Shown: positions 45,120 to 56,853 of the stretch, in pieces | How positions within the stretch are numbered: the stretch's first letter is position 1 | Layout: each line of letters opens with the position of its first letter | Assembly: GCA_963921935.1 (NCBI GenBank) | Contig: OY998180.1 | Span: forward strand, 61,954,551-62,018,550 | Source: Galeruca laticollis | Lineage: Eukaryota > Arthropoda > Insecta > Coleoptera > Chrysomelidae | DNA length: 64,000 nucleotides | Reading direction: 5' to 3' | The notes under the pieces: model-generated | What the model was told of the DNA's origin: nothing | Database searches by the model: none | What the model saw: only the letters and a program-made list of their open reading frames with translations | Position numbers and translations under genes: made by a program

Positions 45120-48100
45120 CACCTCTTACTATTTCGTTAAATAACGTAGATTGTAGTGAATTAGCATATATAACTTTTCCGGAATATAACATTAAACTTC
45201 TTGTCGATTCTGGGTCGACAAAATCATTTTTAGATCCAGATATTGCTAGGAAATTATTTCCAAAATTAATTAAATATGACCCATTTATTGTATCCACTGT
45301 ATTCCAAAAATCATCCCATAAACATAGTGTAGAAATACCAGCGTCAGAAATTTTTCGCTTGACAAATAAACACTTATTAAAATTTTATTTATTTAAGTTT
45401 CATAATATTTTTGATGGTTTGATAGGATTAGATAATCTCAAATTACTGAAAGCTTCAATAGATTTTAATAGTGCATGTCTAATTACACCTTATGCAAAAA
45501 TAAAGCTTAAATTTCAAAAAATTAGTAACACGAATAATACACATGTAATTAATATAGAACCTCGTACAGAGAAAGTAATTCAAGTAAAAACTACAATAAA
45601 AAACGGAGAGATTGTAATTCCTTATCAAAAGATAAAAAACTGCGAAATTCCAGAATGCCTGACGGTTGCTCGTAATGGCCTTGCTATTACAACAATAATA
45701 AACAACACTACAAGCCCCTTAACACTTGATTTCTCGGAACCGTTGACAGTAGAAAAATGTGATGTCGACAATATCTCAGAATTCAACATGCATAATTTTG
45801 ATGACTCGGATAAATGCGAATTGGATTTATCTCAGATTCGGACCGACCATCTGAATAAAGAAGAAAAGGATGCAATTTTAAATTTATGTTATAAATATTC
45901 AGATATTTTTTATAGAGAGAATGAGCCTTTAAGTTTTACAAGTAAAATTAAACATTGTATTAAAACTACGGACGAGGTGCCAATTTATTCAAAATCATAT
46001 CGTTATCCATTTATCTATAGACAAGAAGTAAAAAATCAAATTCAGAGTATGCTCAATCAAAATATAATTAAACCGAGCAGTAGCCCATGGTCGAGTAATA
46101 TCTGGGTGGTACCGAAGCGAAAGGATGCATCAGGCAAACAAAAATTCCGCGTTGTGATCGACTATCGTAAGTTAAACGAAAAGACGATAGACGATAAATA
46201 CCCTCTCCCAAATATAACTGATTTATTAGATAAACTCGGCAAATGCCAGTATTTTACTACTCTCGATTTGGCCAGCGGATATCACCAAATTGAAATGAAT
46301 GAAGCTGACATAGAAAAGACGGCGTTTAGTACAGAACAAGGACATTGGGAATTCCTGAGACTTCCCTTCGGTCTAAAAAACGGTCCATCAACGTTTCAAC
46401 GCGTCATGGATAACATACTAAGGGGCATCCAAAATGAGAAATGTCTAGTCTACCTTGATGACATTATAATTTTTTCCACGTCACTTCAAGAACATCTAGA
46501 AAGACTTAAGGCCGTATTTGAAAGATTAAGAGAAGCCAACTTTAAAATACAACTAAACAAATCTGAATTTTTGAGTAAGGAAGTGGCCTATCTTGGACAC
46601 GTCGTAACTCCGGAAGGTGTTCGACCTAACCCGGACAAAATTAAGGCAATAAAAGAATACCCGTTACCAAAAACTACAAAACAAATAAAAGGATTTCTTG
46701 GTTTAGTGGGTTATTATAGACGATTTATAAATAATTTCGCAAAAATAACTAAACCATTGACTCAGTGTCTAAAAAAGGGTGCAAAAATTGAGCATAATGC
46801 AGAATTTTTAAATAGTTTTGAAACTTGTAAACAGTTACTGACGAACGAGCCTATATTACAATACCCTGACTTCTCAAAACCGTTCAATTTAACAACCGAC
46901 GCCAGTAATGTAGCATTGGGAGCTGTCCTATCACAGGGACAAATCGGTAAAGACTTACCGGTCGCATATGCATCGAGAACGTTAAATGATTCTGAAAGGA
47001 ATTACTCTACGATTGAAAGAGAATTGTTGTGTATTGTTTGGGCTACTAAATATTTCAGGCCATATTTATATGGACGTAAATTTTTCATAATAACTGACCA
47101 CAAACCATTACAATGGTTGTTTTCGTTAAAAGATCCCAATTCAAAACTCTTAAGGTGGAGAATTAAACTTGAAGAATACGACTACACTATAATTTATCGG
47201 AAGGGATCATTAATAGCTCATGCCGACAATCTGAGCCGAATTGAAATTCACGCAAAAGAAACACAAAGCGACATTTGGGACGAAATAGATATTATCACAG
47301 AAGAAGTTGAAAATAACAGAGGAGAATTAATCACACCGGATATTGAAGATATTTTTAAACCGATAACTGTTACCACGTCAAAATCTCCTAGTCTGGACCT
47401 GGACAATATTTCACTCATAGTTCACCCAGAGTCTGACATAGAACAAGAAAACGAAGGACAAACTATTCACTCAAATGCGGAGGAAAATCCCGTAGTTGGC
47501 ATTCCTATCAGCGAAACACCTGTTAATCATGGTCAAAACCAAATAATTATACAATCTGTTTATCACTCACCATCAAAACCAATAATTACGAAATTATTTG
47601 AAAATAAGCAGAGAATAATATTACAAATTTCAAACAATAATTTCGAAAACGATATAATTAATTTCATAAAAGAATATATTGCCCCCGGAGTATCATATTA
47701 CTTGTATTTTGTAAAAACTGAAATGTTTGAACCGTTCTGCGAAGTTGTAAGAAAAAATTTTAAGTGGCCGTCATTAAAATTTCGTAGATGTACAGAAAGG
47801 TTAATAGATGTAACTAGTAAAGCCGAAATAGCCGAAATAATACAAACCTATCACGAATCAAAAAGCAACCATAGGGGAATCGACGAAACACTTAATAGAA
47901 TCAAAAAGATTTATTATTGGCCGAATTTAAAACAATCTATTCAAACTTATATAAATAATTGTGAAATTTGCCAACAATGCAAATATGAAAGGAACCCTAT
48001 TAAAATGCAAATGAATATTACACCCACAGCAAATAAACCATTCGAGATAATTCATATGGATACATATACAATAGAAAAAGCTAAATTTCTCACTATAATC

Positions 48101-48844
48101 GACACATTTTCTAAGTATGCTCAAGCTTATCATCTAAATTCAGTAAATTCAACAGACATAACGAATCACCTGGTGACCTTCTTCTCTCATCATGGTGTCC
48201 CTAAACAGATAATTACGGATAACGGTACAGAATTCAAAAACTCGGTAATCTCTGAATTGTTAGCTCTACATAAGATAAAAATCCATTTTTGTTCCCCAAA
48301 TCACCCCCAATCTAATTCGCCTGTAGAAAGAGTTCATTCCACATTTAACGAACATGTCAGATTACTTAATACCAGAGGGTTTTTGAAAACACCTATACAA
48401 GTTAAAATGAAATATGTTATTTTAGCATATAATCACACCATACACTCATCAACCAAATTCAAACCCATAGACATAATTAACGGTCATTTAGATGCCGAAA
48501 ATCCATTTGATTTAAATATGGATATGATTTTAACAAGTAATTTTATAAACGAACATAAAGAAATAACTCGCGAATTGTATTCTAAAATTAATGAAGCTTT
48601 GGCCAGACAAAAGCAAAACGTAATTCAAAAAATTAATGAGAATAGAGACACACCAGATACTTTTAAAATCGGTGATAAAACTTATATAAAAGATAATCGG
48701 CGACCTAAAATTGCGAATAAATTTTCGAAATCAACAGAAATAATTGATATAAATGAACAAAGAAAAACAGTGAGTACAGATCGTGGTGAGAAGGTCCATA
48801 TGGACAATCTCAAGAGACCGCGAAAGAAAACATACTTATTTTAA
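45080..48844 (+). CDS. pol: errantivirus Pol (protease, RT, RNase H, integrase)
   Basis: The open frame is ~1255 codons with no ATG near its start, so it is expected as a Gag-Pol frameshift product. Residues counted from 45116: protease LLVDSGSTKSF with the active Asp at ~31 and DGLIGLD at ~102. RT covers ~290-475, with WVVPKRKD, FRVVIDYRKLN, LPFGLKNGPSTFQ and YLDD at ~446-449. RNase H covers ~588-705 (LTTDAS, ERELL, TDHKPL). The integrase zinc finger has His913/His919 and Cys949/Cys952. The catalytic triad is Asp982, Asp1035 and Glu1071, with the standard 35-residue gap. All key residues are present. The C-terminal end overlaps the env frame. It copies and integrates the element. Confidence 0.95.
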   Translation, partial: KFSYHLRSNAGDLTPLTISLNNVDCSELAYITFPEYNIKLLVDSGSTKSFLDPDIARKLFPKLIKYDPFIVSTVFQKSSHKHSVEIPASEIFRLTNKHLLKFYLFKFHNIFDGLIGLDNLKLLKASIDFNSACLITPYAKIKLKFQKISNTNNTHVINIEPRTEKVIQVKTTIKNGEIVIPYQKIKNCEIPECLTVARNGLAITTIINNTTSPLTLDFSEPLTVEKCDVDNISEFNMHNFDDSDKCELDLSQIRTDHLNKEEKDAILNLCYKYSDIFYRENEPLSFTSKIKHCIKTTDEVPIYSKSYRYPFIYRQEVKNQIQSMLNQNIIKPSSSPWSSNIWVVPKRKDASGKQKFRVVIDYRKLNEKTIDDKYPLPNITDLLDKLGKCQYFTTLDLASGYHQIEMNEADIEKTAFSTEQGHWEFLRLPFGLKNGPSTFQRVMDNILRGIQNEKCLVYLDDIIIFSTSLQEHLERLKAVFERLREANFKIQLNKSEFLSKEVAYLGHVVTPEGVRPNPDKIKAIKEYPLPKTTKQIKGFLGLVGYYRRFINNFAKITKPLTQCLKKGAKIEHNAEFLNSFETCKQLLTNEPILQYPDFSKPFNLTTDASNVALGAVLSQGQIGKDLPVAYASRTLNDSERNYSTIERELLCIVWATKYFRPYLYGRKFFIITDHKPLQWLFSLKDPNSKLLRWRIKLEEYDYTIIYRKGSLIAHADNLSRIEIHAKETQSDIWDEIDIITEEVENNRGELITPDIEDIFKPITVTTSKSPSLDLDNISLIVHPESDIEQENEGQTIHSNAEENPVVGIPISETPVNHGQNQIIIQSVYHSPSKPIITKLFENKQRIILQISNNNFENDIINFIKEYIAPGVSYYLYFVKTEMFEPFCEVVRKNFKWPSLKFRRCTERLIDVTSKAEIAEIIQTYHESKSNHRGIDETLNRIKKIYYWPNLKQSIQTYINNCEICQQCKYERNPIKMQMNITPTANKPFEIIHMDTYTIEKAKFLTIIDTFSKYAQAYHLNSVNSTDITNHLVTFFSHHGVPKQIITDNGTEFKNSVISELLALHKIKIHFCSPNHPQSNSPVERVHSTFNEHVRLLNTRGFLKTPIQVKMKYVILAYNHTIHSSTKFKPIDIINGHLDAENPFDLNMDMILTSNFINEHKEITRELYSKINEALARQKQNVIQKINENRDTPDTFKIGDKTYIKDNRRPKIANKFSKSTEIIDINEQRKTVSTDRGEKVHMDNLKRPRKKTYLF

Positions 48845-50516
48845 AAAATTTTACAGGTTTCCCATTACGCTCGGGCTTCGGGAACAAATAAAGATAAACC
48901 CATTGGACAATAATTTAGGATTAATACCACTTAGGTTAGGAACCGCTAGAATAGAAGAATATTCCTATAAGATGATACATTATTACGATTTAACCTCAAT
49001 TATCTCGGAAATTGAAAAACTACAGCGAAAATCACGATATATAATAAAAGTAGTATGCACAAACAAAAACTATTCTTGGGACGTTTCAAACGATATGAAA
49101 GTATTAGAATATATTGAAGAAAAGGTGGAATATAAAATTTTAAATATACTACCACATAAAAAACGAGTAAGAAGGGGTCTAATTAATGGCTTAGGTTCAA
49201 TCTTCAAATCAATATCAGGTAATCTAGATGCAGAAGATGGTGAAAGATATGAAAATTTAATTAATAATTTACAAAAAAATCAAGAGAGGATTGCCTCGAC
49301 ATTAAAATCTCAAATTTCACTTTCAATCAACACTATCACAAATTTTAACCAGACAATTGAGAAAATTAAACATAATGAGAAACTATTGGAATCAAAAATA
49401 TATGAAGTTATCAAAATGGTTAACTCCGTAGATGATAGAGAGAACTTGATTTCCATTAAAGATATTATTAATCAAATTATAAATATGTTCGAAATTATTC
49501 ATTCCACACTTCAAGATATAGAGACTTCTTTAACCTTTGCAAAAATAAAAGTAATGCATCCCAGTATAATTAAATCTACAGATTTGTATACAGAACTAAA
49601 AGCAATAGGAAAACAAATACCAAGTTCACAGCTACCATTTGATGTTTCTTTGGAAAACATTTCACGATATGAAAGTATCATGAAAATTCAGTGTTACATT
49701 TATAATAATAAAATAGTTTTTATCCTTCATTTACCAATCATGTACATAGATAGTTTTGAAATATACCGTTTGTATTCGACTCCGATTCCATACAAGAGTC
49801 AGTTCAAGGTTATAATTACCGAAAATAATTACTTGATAAAAAATAAATTGCACTACATCCTTCGTAATGACCTATGCACCGAAGTTTTGCCTCAATACTA
49901 CTTATGTGAGAATCAGACGCCCAAGGAAATACAATCGCATCCACCTTGTGAAGTGAAGATTTTCAACGCAGCAGACGCGTCAGAATGCAAACAATTCCTC
50001 ATCACCCTCACAGAATCAAGGTTCCACCATCTAGGAGACACAAATAATTGGTTAGCTATAATCCCAGGAAAAAAGAGTATTACGTTTGACTGTCAAGATC
50101 AGCATGAAGTAAAACAACTCAAGGGTACTTATATTATGGAAGTTCCCTTAGGATGTAAAATCAAAACTGATATAGAAACCATAATAAACAAAGAAAGTGT
50201 TATTCAAGGACAACCAACATTATTCCCAGAAATAAGTTTGGAGAATGATACGTTACCAACATTAACATCGGAAATAAACTTAGAAGATATAAGCCTTGAA
50301 CACTACTCAGAAGCTATACGTCATCTGTCACTAGAACAAACTCAGTTCAACAACGAAATTTCCTATACTCCTAGTGTTTGGACAATATTATTGTATACCC
50401 TGATAATTGGAGTAATAGCCACTATAATCTACAAGAAATTCCGCCCAAGGGATAATCCAGATTCCAGTTCAAGTACACAAGTTCCAGTAGTCCAACTCCC
50501 TCGTCTACCCTCATGA
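48783..50516 (+). CDS. env: errantivirus Env (fusion glycoprotein)
   Basis: The frame is 577 codons from 48783, but translation most likely starts on a spliced RNA whose second exon begins at 48857. The part before that overlaps pol. A furin-type site RVRR (ending at 49175) is followed by GLINGLGSIFKSISG, the fusion-peptide pattern of gypsy-type Env and of baculovirus F proteins. A long coiled coil follows (about 49215-49560). The ectodomain has Cys in its second half. A transmembrane segment (WTILLYTLIIGVIATIIY, about 50377-50430) precedes a short basic/Pro tail. It would sit in the cell membrane and allow cell-to-cell passage. The frame is intact. Confidence 0.9.
   Translation: MVRRSIWTISRDRERKHTYFKKFYRFPITLGLREQIKINPLDNNLGLIPLRLGTARIEEYSYKMIHYYDLTSIISEIEKLQRKSRYIIKVVCTNKNYSWDVSNDMKVLEYIEEKVEYKILNILPHKKRVRRGLINGLGSIFKSISGNLDAEDGERYENLINNLQKNQERIASTLKSQISLSINTITNFNQTIEKIKHNEKLLESKIYEVIKMVNSVDDRENLISIKDIINQIINMFEIIHSTLQDIETSLTFAKIKVMHPSIIKSTDLYTELKAIGKQIPSSQLPFDVSLENISRYESIMKIQCYIYNNKIVFILHLPIMYIDSFEIYRLYSTPIPYKSQFKVIITENNYLIKNKLHYILRNDLCTEVLPQYYLCENQTPKEIQSHPPCEVKIFNAADASECKQFLITLTESRFHHLGDTNNWLAIIPGKKSITFDCQDQHEVKQLKGTYIMEVPLGCKIKTDIETIINKESVIQGQPTLFPEISLENDTLPTLTSEINLEDISLEHYSEAIRHLSLEQTQFNNEISYTPSVWTILLYTLIIGVIATIIYKKFRPRDNPDSSSSTQVPVVQLPRLPS
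48851..48857 (+). promoter_or_regulatory. env splice acceptor
   Basis: A TTTTACAG-type acceptor ending at 48856, just after the pol stop at 48844. It is in phase with the donor at 43832 for the env frame. Inferred, no transcript seen. Confidence 0.55.
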
Positions 50517-50527
50517 GTTGGAGCTTC

Positions 50528-50536
50528 GGGGGGAGG
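50528..50536 (+). promoter_or_regulatory. errantivirus polypurine tract
   Basis: GGGGGGAGG lies directly before the 3' LTR, shortly after the env stop. Confidence 0.85.
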
Positions 50537-50743
50537 AATTACCTCAACGCATCCTGATGACAACGCAGTGTAAACGCCAAGTCAGCAGAGTGCGGAACCG
50601 AAGACATAAAAACAGTTGTAAAGAGTTTTTTGTTGTTGTTGTTAATTTGAATTTAAAGTAAACGTAATAATTGTCAGAGAATATATTTGTAACTTGAAAA
50701 TAAAGTTTTTAAAAATAGAATTTAATGCTTGAAGCAGTTAATT
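50537..50743 (+). repeat. 3' LTR of errantivirus
   Basis: 207 bp, the same as 43363-43569, with AATAAA at 50699-50704 as the likely polyadenylation signal. Confidence 0.95.
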
Positions 50744-51400
50744 CGCGATATTCCTACATCTTCTTTGTTATTTACTATGGGTCGGAAGGTTCATGGCGGG
50801 GGGGGGCTATATGCGCCTCCGTGTCGATCTTGGTTGTTGTTCTGAAAACTCGGGATCTTCCAATTGAAGGCACAAATGAGCGTTTGGTTTCCCTGCTGAA
50901 ATCCGTTGTTTTGTGTTTTCCCATATTTCGATTAACATCTTTGCTCCCTAATTTCACATCCTTATTTGGTTATTTGGTTATACCGTGCTGACGAAGGCAA
51001 ATGAGCTAGAAACATGCATGTCCGCGGTTACCACTCTGTTTCAGTAGCCCTTTATTTTGCGTGAATTACCCATGAATCTCTTTGTTGTTGTTGTTAACAT
51101 ATCACGCGATATTCATACATCTTCTTTGTTATTTACTATGGGTCGGAAGGTTCATGGCGGGGGGGCTATATGCGCCTCCGTGTCGATCTTGGTTGTTGTC
51201 CTGAAAACTCGGGATCTTCCAATTGAAGGCACAAATGAGCGTTTGGTTTCCCTGCTGAAATCCGTTGTTTTGTGTTTTCCCATGTTTCGATTAACATCTT
51301 TGCTCCCAAATTTCACATCCATATTTGGTTATACCGTACTGAAGAGGCAAATGAGCCAGAAACATGCATGTCCACGATTACCACTCTGCTTCAGTAGCCT
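50744..51400 (+). repeat. 353 bp satellite right of the errantivirus
   Basis: Starts with the duplicated CGCG and continues the unit broken at 43362, followed by one more full unit. It ends after the CACTCTGCTTCAGTAGCC segment near 51400. One unit carries a 7-base duplication (ATTTGGT twice near 50965). Confidence 0.88.
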
Positions 51401-53366
51401 TTTATTGATACGTCAGCGATCTGACGGTGCTGCCTATATCGTTTACTGTTGTGAACCCAATAATTTAAATAATGATTATTCATTATCTCACAGTTTTTCA
51501 GTCCCAAGACGCATTTCGTTGTATTAATAACTCGCTCCTTATTCTTATATAATAACAGTATATTTTCACTCTCCTAGTAGTGACGTTTATTTGAATAATC
51601 CCAACAATTTAAAAAGTCCACTTTATCGGATTTTCGAAATTATTCTGGTATTTAAATTGGCACCACTGTCCCCTATACTCGTGCAAAACTTGAGCGTCAT
51701 CTGTCGTTTAGTTTGCTTGGTGCTCTCTGTTTTCTCAGATATCTCAAATGTGTCTTGTGATTTTAACAATCGATCTGTCTTAAATTTGGCTCTGCAAATA
51801 GAATTTTGCAAGCTGACCCGTTGATTTCACAGTCGACATGTTATTGAAATTTACCTCACTCTGGCCGGCTATCAAGATCTTTAAGTGAACTTAACTTCGC
51901 AAGAAAATGGTGGTTGAAGATAGTAAATTTGAATTCAAATTTCTGTGCTCTAAGCTATTGTTTGAGCAACAGTAATCATTGTGGAATTTTAGACCTGAAA
52001 CGAATAAAAAAAACATCGTATTTCCCTGGTATGGTTAAGGTCGCCTAGTTTCCTCTTTCCAAAACTCAAATTACCACTTCCATTCACCCGTTATATTATC
52101 AGTTTATGAAAGACAGAATAGAGCATTCGTGGAGACTATTCCCGCATGTATCTAACAAATATCTAAATGAATGTATGAATCACTGGCGTGAGTATATTAT
52201 TTAGAAAGGCGATATAATAAATTTACATGAATTACAATTTTTTTATGTTTTTGATATAGTATTCGATCGGAATAATTCTACCAATTACGAGAGTTTAAAA
52301 AATATATGCCATCTCTATATTAAACATTGTTTATAAAAATACAATGTTAGTTCCATTGATAAAAGGAAATATTTGACCATTGGTATTTTTACAAACCTAT
52401 ATAGAAGACAAAATAAAGCTCAGTTATTGTTTTCATTCATAACCTCACGAAGATTTATACGGCGAAATTCAGTTTTCCCTTTTTAAGAAGCAAGGCGACG
52501 GAAACAGGAAAAACGAACAAAAATAATACTGCCTGAAGGCTACGTTCCTAATTCTGTGCTCGAACGGCCACTAAAGTGAAAATTGCACTTCACTAAAACA
52601 ATATTTATTCGTCCCTTTGGTCGGTAACTAAAAAATGCACCCTCTGTGCTTAAGGGGTGCATTATTTTAACTTTATACAAACTGTATTGATACTACTTTT
52701 CAAGTTATTGGGGTTTATGAATTATAGAAGTTGCGACCAAGATGAGGAAACTGCCAAACTTTTTACTCGGCTGAAGGCACAATAAGTATTTATTTGAAAA
52801 AAAATGTTGATCTCCTTTTATTTTTTTATTACACAATTGAGTATTAAATTAACACTAAATTGAAAACTGATGTGGGAAACATTTATCTTCAGTATCTACT
52901 TTCTGAAAATAATTATAAATGAGACTTGAAACTATAACCTGCTAACTAAAAATACGGTAGTTCGGTTTTATTCATTATCTGAGAATGTTATAACAGTTTA
53001 GCCTTTCTGTCACAACATAAGTTCTTAAGAATTAGACTATATTTTATTTTTTTCTGTATATTCATTTTTCTGCATCTACTTCTTGAATTTTATAGTTATT
53101 TGATGCATTTCTAATAAATTTATTTGATAGACTTACAAATTATTATCCAAGTTAATCTTTATTACTAATTTTTGCAATTTTCAAAGCTTCTCCTTCTATT
53201 CAATATGTTTTGAAATAAAACTATGCCAATTTATTCCACAATATTACCCCATTATTTTAGTCTAATATTTCGGATGTTTTTTTATCATTCCCATACCCTG
53301 AGGTCATACCCTATAACCACAATGAATCCAAACGTTGGGAAGTCAAAAGGGAATGGCTACTGTGTG
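51401..53366. other. no gene recognised
   Basis: AT-rich sequence. The 77-codon frame at 51591-51824 and its shadow show no domain and are probably chance. No repeat relation to the rest of the window was noted. Confidence 0.5.
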
Positions 53367-53368
53367 TA

Positions 53369-56300
53369 CAGGTTGGCAACTTAATTTCGGCAGTCGGAAG
53401 TTTAGCAACTACCGATGCGCCGTAGAAAAGACGTATGCGGATTGCAAGAGCTCACTTCGCTGGCAGAATTCGTAAGCTTCGTTTCAACAGTACAATTCAG
53501 AGAAAAGTCTGATTACCGGGGTTGTGCAATAATAACTTGTTATGGCGACTCCAGAAAGTAAAGTTGTTCATAAAAAGTTGAGTGAGCAGTGTCGTGAAAT
53601 AATTATGAACGTTTTAAATGTCATGACCGAAGAGGCAAACAATGGCAAGTCGACAATTCCATTAACAAAGGTAAGTTTAAATTATTGCAATAAAATTTTT
53701 AAACCAAAGTAATTATTTAACAAATTTAATCTCGATAGTAAATTTCTTAAATCTATTTTCGTACATAAAATATTTATTTGTTAAACGATTTAAAAAGTGA
53801 CATTAGGGTAAGACAAAGTATTTTATGCACTCATGTGTCACTTTTATGCACCGTTAAGTCATCATTACAAAAAAAATCGACGCCATTTTTAGTCCATTTG
53901 GAGCAACCTAAATGAAACATTTTTTGGTTTTTGCATGCCTGCGGCTCATGCGTCAATTTTTCCATTCGTGAAAAAAAATACCACTTTATGCACTTATTGC
54001 ATAAATAACTATTATGTTTCTGTCTACAGGAGTATATTATAAAAGGGCACATGCTTATTTTATGTAAGATACCTATTTAAATGTAATAGGTTTTTCAGCT
54101 TATAATTATAATTATTATACTCATTTCATACCTATCTCTATTACGTTTCGGTATTATCATATGTTTTGAACCATCTTCCGATTTCAGTTACAATTGCGGT
54201 TTGGTCATATTGAAATATGTTTGACCGAAAATCTAAAGATCGTTCAAAACTAATGAACTGAAACGTGATACAGTATTTTTGAATTTACTTCTTTTAACTG
54301 GCCGAAAACCACGACAAAATTTTTTATTTCAAAGAACAGTCACTGAAAACAAATTTACCTACTTCCTCATTTTATTTGTATAAAAATGTAAGTTAGTAAA
54401 ACTTTTATTAATACAACATTTATATCGACTTTTTTATTGTCAGGTCATTGAACGAGTTTCTGCTGCTACAAAAGTTAGCCAAAGAACGCTTTCCCGTATT
54501 AAACAATAAACTCTGGCAGGAACTAATGCTGACACTGATGTGTCTACTAAAAAACAAAGAACGTCCAGTATCCGTATGGATCAATTCGACAAAACTGTGC
54601 TTAGAAGGAGCATAATAAATTATCACATATCCGAGAAAAAAGTCCCCACGTTAAGTAATATACACCAAACCTTTGCAGATAGTTACGGCTTCGCAGGAAG
54701 TCGCGAGTCTCTGCAGGAACAAATACATTCTTTGGGTTTTCGTTTGACCAAAATGAAAAACAAACAGAAGTTTGTTAATGGAGCGTCACGAAATCAGACA
54801 TTTACGCCTACTATAATAAAGAAACATAAAAAAGTGAAGAGAACAGAACAAACCTACCATTTATATGGATGAGAGATACATTCATTCACACGCACCTTAA
54901 AGGATGGAGCGACAAGAGTAACGAGGAATTAAGAAACCCCGTTTCAAAAGGTAATAGGCTCATCATCGTGCATGCAGGAAGTTAAAATGGTTTTGTACCT
55001 AATGCTGGTATTATGGGAACTTCCAGTCAAAAACAGGAGATTATCATAATGTAATGGCGTATGAAAATTATGAGAAGTGGGTACCAGAAAAACGTATTCC
55101 AAACCTGTTGTGGTAATTGATAACGCCCCATATCACAATGTTCTGAATGAAAAATTACCTACGACTGCTTGGCCTAAACAACAAATAAAAAACTGGTTTT
55201 CTGAAGAAAACGTATATTACAGTGAACAAATGCTAAAACCGGATCTTTATAACGTTGCAAAAATGTACAAACCGCAATATAAAACTTATAACATTGATGA
55301 ATTGTTTATTCGACATGGATTGCAAGCTTTAAGGCTACCCCCTTATCACCCGGACTTAAATCCGATCGAAAGTGTTTGGGCGGCACTTAAAGTATATGTG
55401 ACCAAACGAAATGTTACCTTCGATTTAACAAAGGTTAAAGAATTCTGTAATGAATTTTTTGACACATTTTCTGCAAATGATTGGACAGTTACATGTAATC
55501 ATGTTAAAAAGAGTGAAGATGAATTTATGAACAATGAACCACTTTTAGATACTGTTGTAGATAATATTATATAGCAAGGATGATGAAGTGGATATAGAAA
55601 GTAATTTTGAAAAATTATTTGTGGATACACATCATTATTTTACTGTTGAATATCCCTGTACATCTAAAACATATTTTTGATTATAGTGTTTGTTTGTAGG
55701 TGGCATGACTAAATACATTAAACGCAACAAATGTAAAAATGTGAATAGGTGTTATGAAATTGTGGATATTAGAGACGAATTCCACTACATGAATTCAATA
55801 TTTGTAGCACATCTGTACATAGTTCTAAATAAACAATAATTGACGGCACTCAAAACCAAGATTTTTTTGTTTTGTCAGTTCTATCCCTGTAAAAAGTGTG
55901 AAGGGTTGTTCTAATTTCATAGTAAATATTTGAAAAAACCCCAAAAAGTTACATATGAAAGTAGAAATATCTACCACAAAAAACTTTAATATTTCATTTA
56001 TATTATTAGTATACTTATTAGACCATCGCTAAAGGCGATTTCCCCAATTTATTTTTCAAATATTATGTATAAACCCGAATTTTTACATTATTATCTACTA
56101 CACATTATTAAGAATAACAATTTTAGAAAGCTTAACAGGTAGGTATGTCATTAACTATTACTATGAACAGATAGGAAAAATGTTCGGCCATTGTTAAATT
56201 TAGAAAGTCGTTTAACAATCTTTATCACATTGTATGCTTTATCTACAAAATCTACCTGACTTCTAATTTATATACAAATAAACCTCAATGACGAATATTA

Positions 56301-56851
56301 TGAAGGGGCCACTTAAAAGACATTAATTTGAAGTAACTGTGAAAGTTTATGTCTCTTGAAATCTATTTGTTATTTATTATTTACATCATATCAAATAATA
56401 AAGGCTAATTATAGAATTTCCCGTACGGTTTTTGAAGAAATAAATAATTATGTCTGTACAAAAAAAACAATTTTCGTAAAAAAATCTAATGGTTTTTTTA
56501 TTTCCTTATTCATTTCATTAATAATAAAGAACACATTATTGTTATTTTGTTTTGTAAAATCGATTTTATATAGCATTATACATGTGCCACAATTTATTAT
56601 TTGTAAATCCAAATTCATTGGTTAGGCTAATGGAACCATTAGGATCCGCAGTCAATATCACAACGCCACACAAATAAATCCAAATTCAAAATATTGTGAT
56701 ACCCTCGTATGTATTAGCAGTCTCACAACCTTTAAAATTTTGCATGCGGAATGTACGTCGCCTGCTCTTCCAGGTAACTGTGTTTACAACGTTGTCAAGT
56801 TGTATGGCTTTCTCGCGCATCGTCAACTGCCAAAATTAATTTGCCTACCTG
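53369..56851 (+). mobile_element. Sailor-like (DD82E) transposon, copy 2
   Basis: Begins CAGGTTGGCAACTTAATTTC and ends with its inverted form (AATTAATTTGCCTACCTG), with TA on each side (53367-53368, 56852-56853). It is colinear with copy 1 at 30193-35081 except for the PLE inside that copy and small indels. The non-coding 3' part (55680-56851) is as long as usual in this pair and carries no second gene. Confidence 0.9.
53542..55574 (+). pseudogene. DD82E transposase relic, copy 2
   Basis: Exon 1 (ATG 53542 to 53670) is intact and ends in a donor AAAG|GTAAGT. The intron runs 53671-54443 and exon 2 starts at 54444 after TTGTCAG. A TAA soon after (about 54507), several frameshifts and a deletion at 54860-55110 (the MDET block is changed to MDER) inactivate it. 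The frame 55077-55574 is open. The second catalytic Asp is in VVVIDNAPYH and the Glu in HPDLNPIESVWAALK, with 82 residues between, the spacing of the DD82E (Sailor) group of IS630-Tc1-mariner transposases as I recall it. Confidence 0.8.
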
Positions 56852-56853
56852 TA

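Larger units (their letters stand above)
43363..50743 (+). mobile_element. complete errantivirus (Gypsy-type endogenous retrovirus)
   Basis: 7.38 kb element with two 207 bp LTRs that look identical, beginning AATTACC and ending GTTAATT, and a 4 bp target duplication CGCG (43359-43362, 50744-50747). The target is the 353 bp satellite, whose uninterrupted form reads ATCACGCGATATTCC. Gag, pol and env are all open, and primer site, polypurine tract and polyadenylation signals are in place. The organisation is that of insect errantiviruses (Metaviridae). It is the youngest element here and possibly still able to transpose. Confidence 0.95.

Noticed and set aside
53831..54052. Cys-rich 73-codon minus frame
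   Set aside because: It lies wholly in the intron of the Sailor-like transposase; the Cys pattern fits no known finger and copy 1 does not preserve it.
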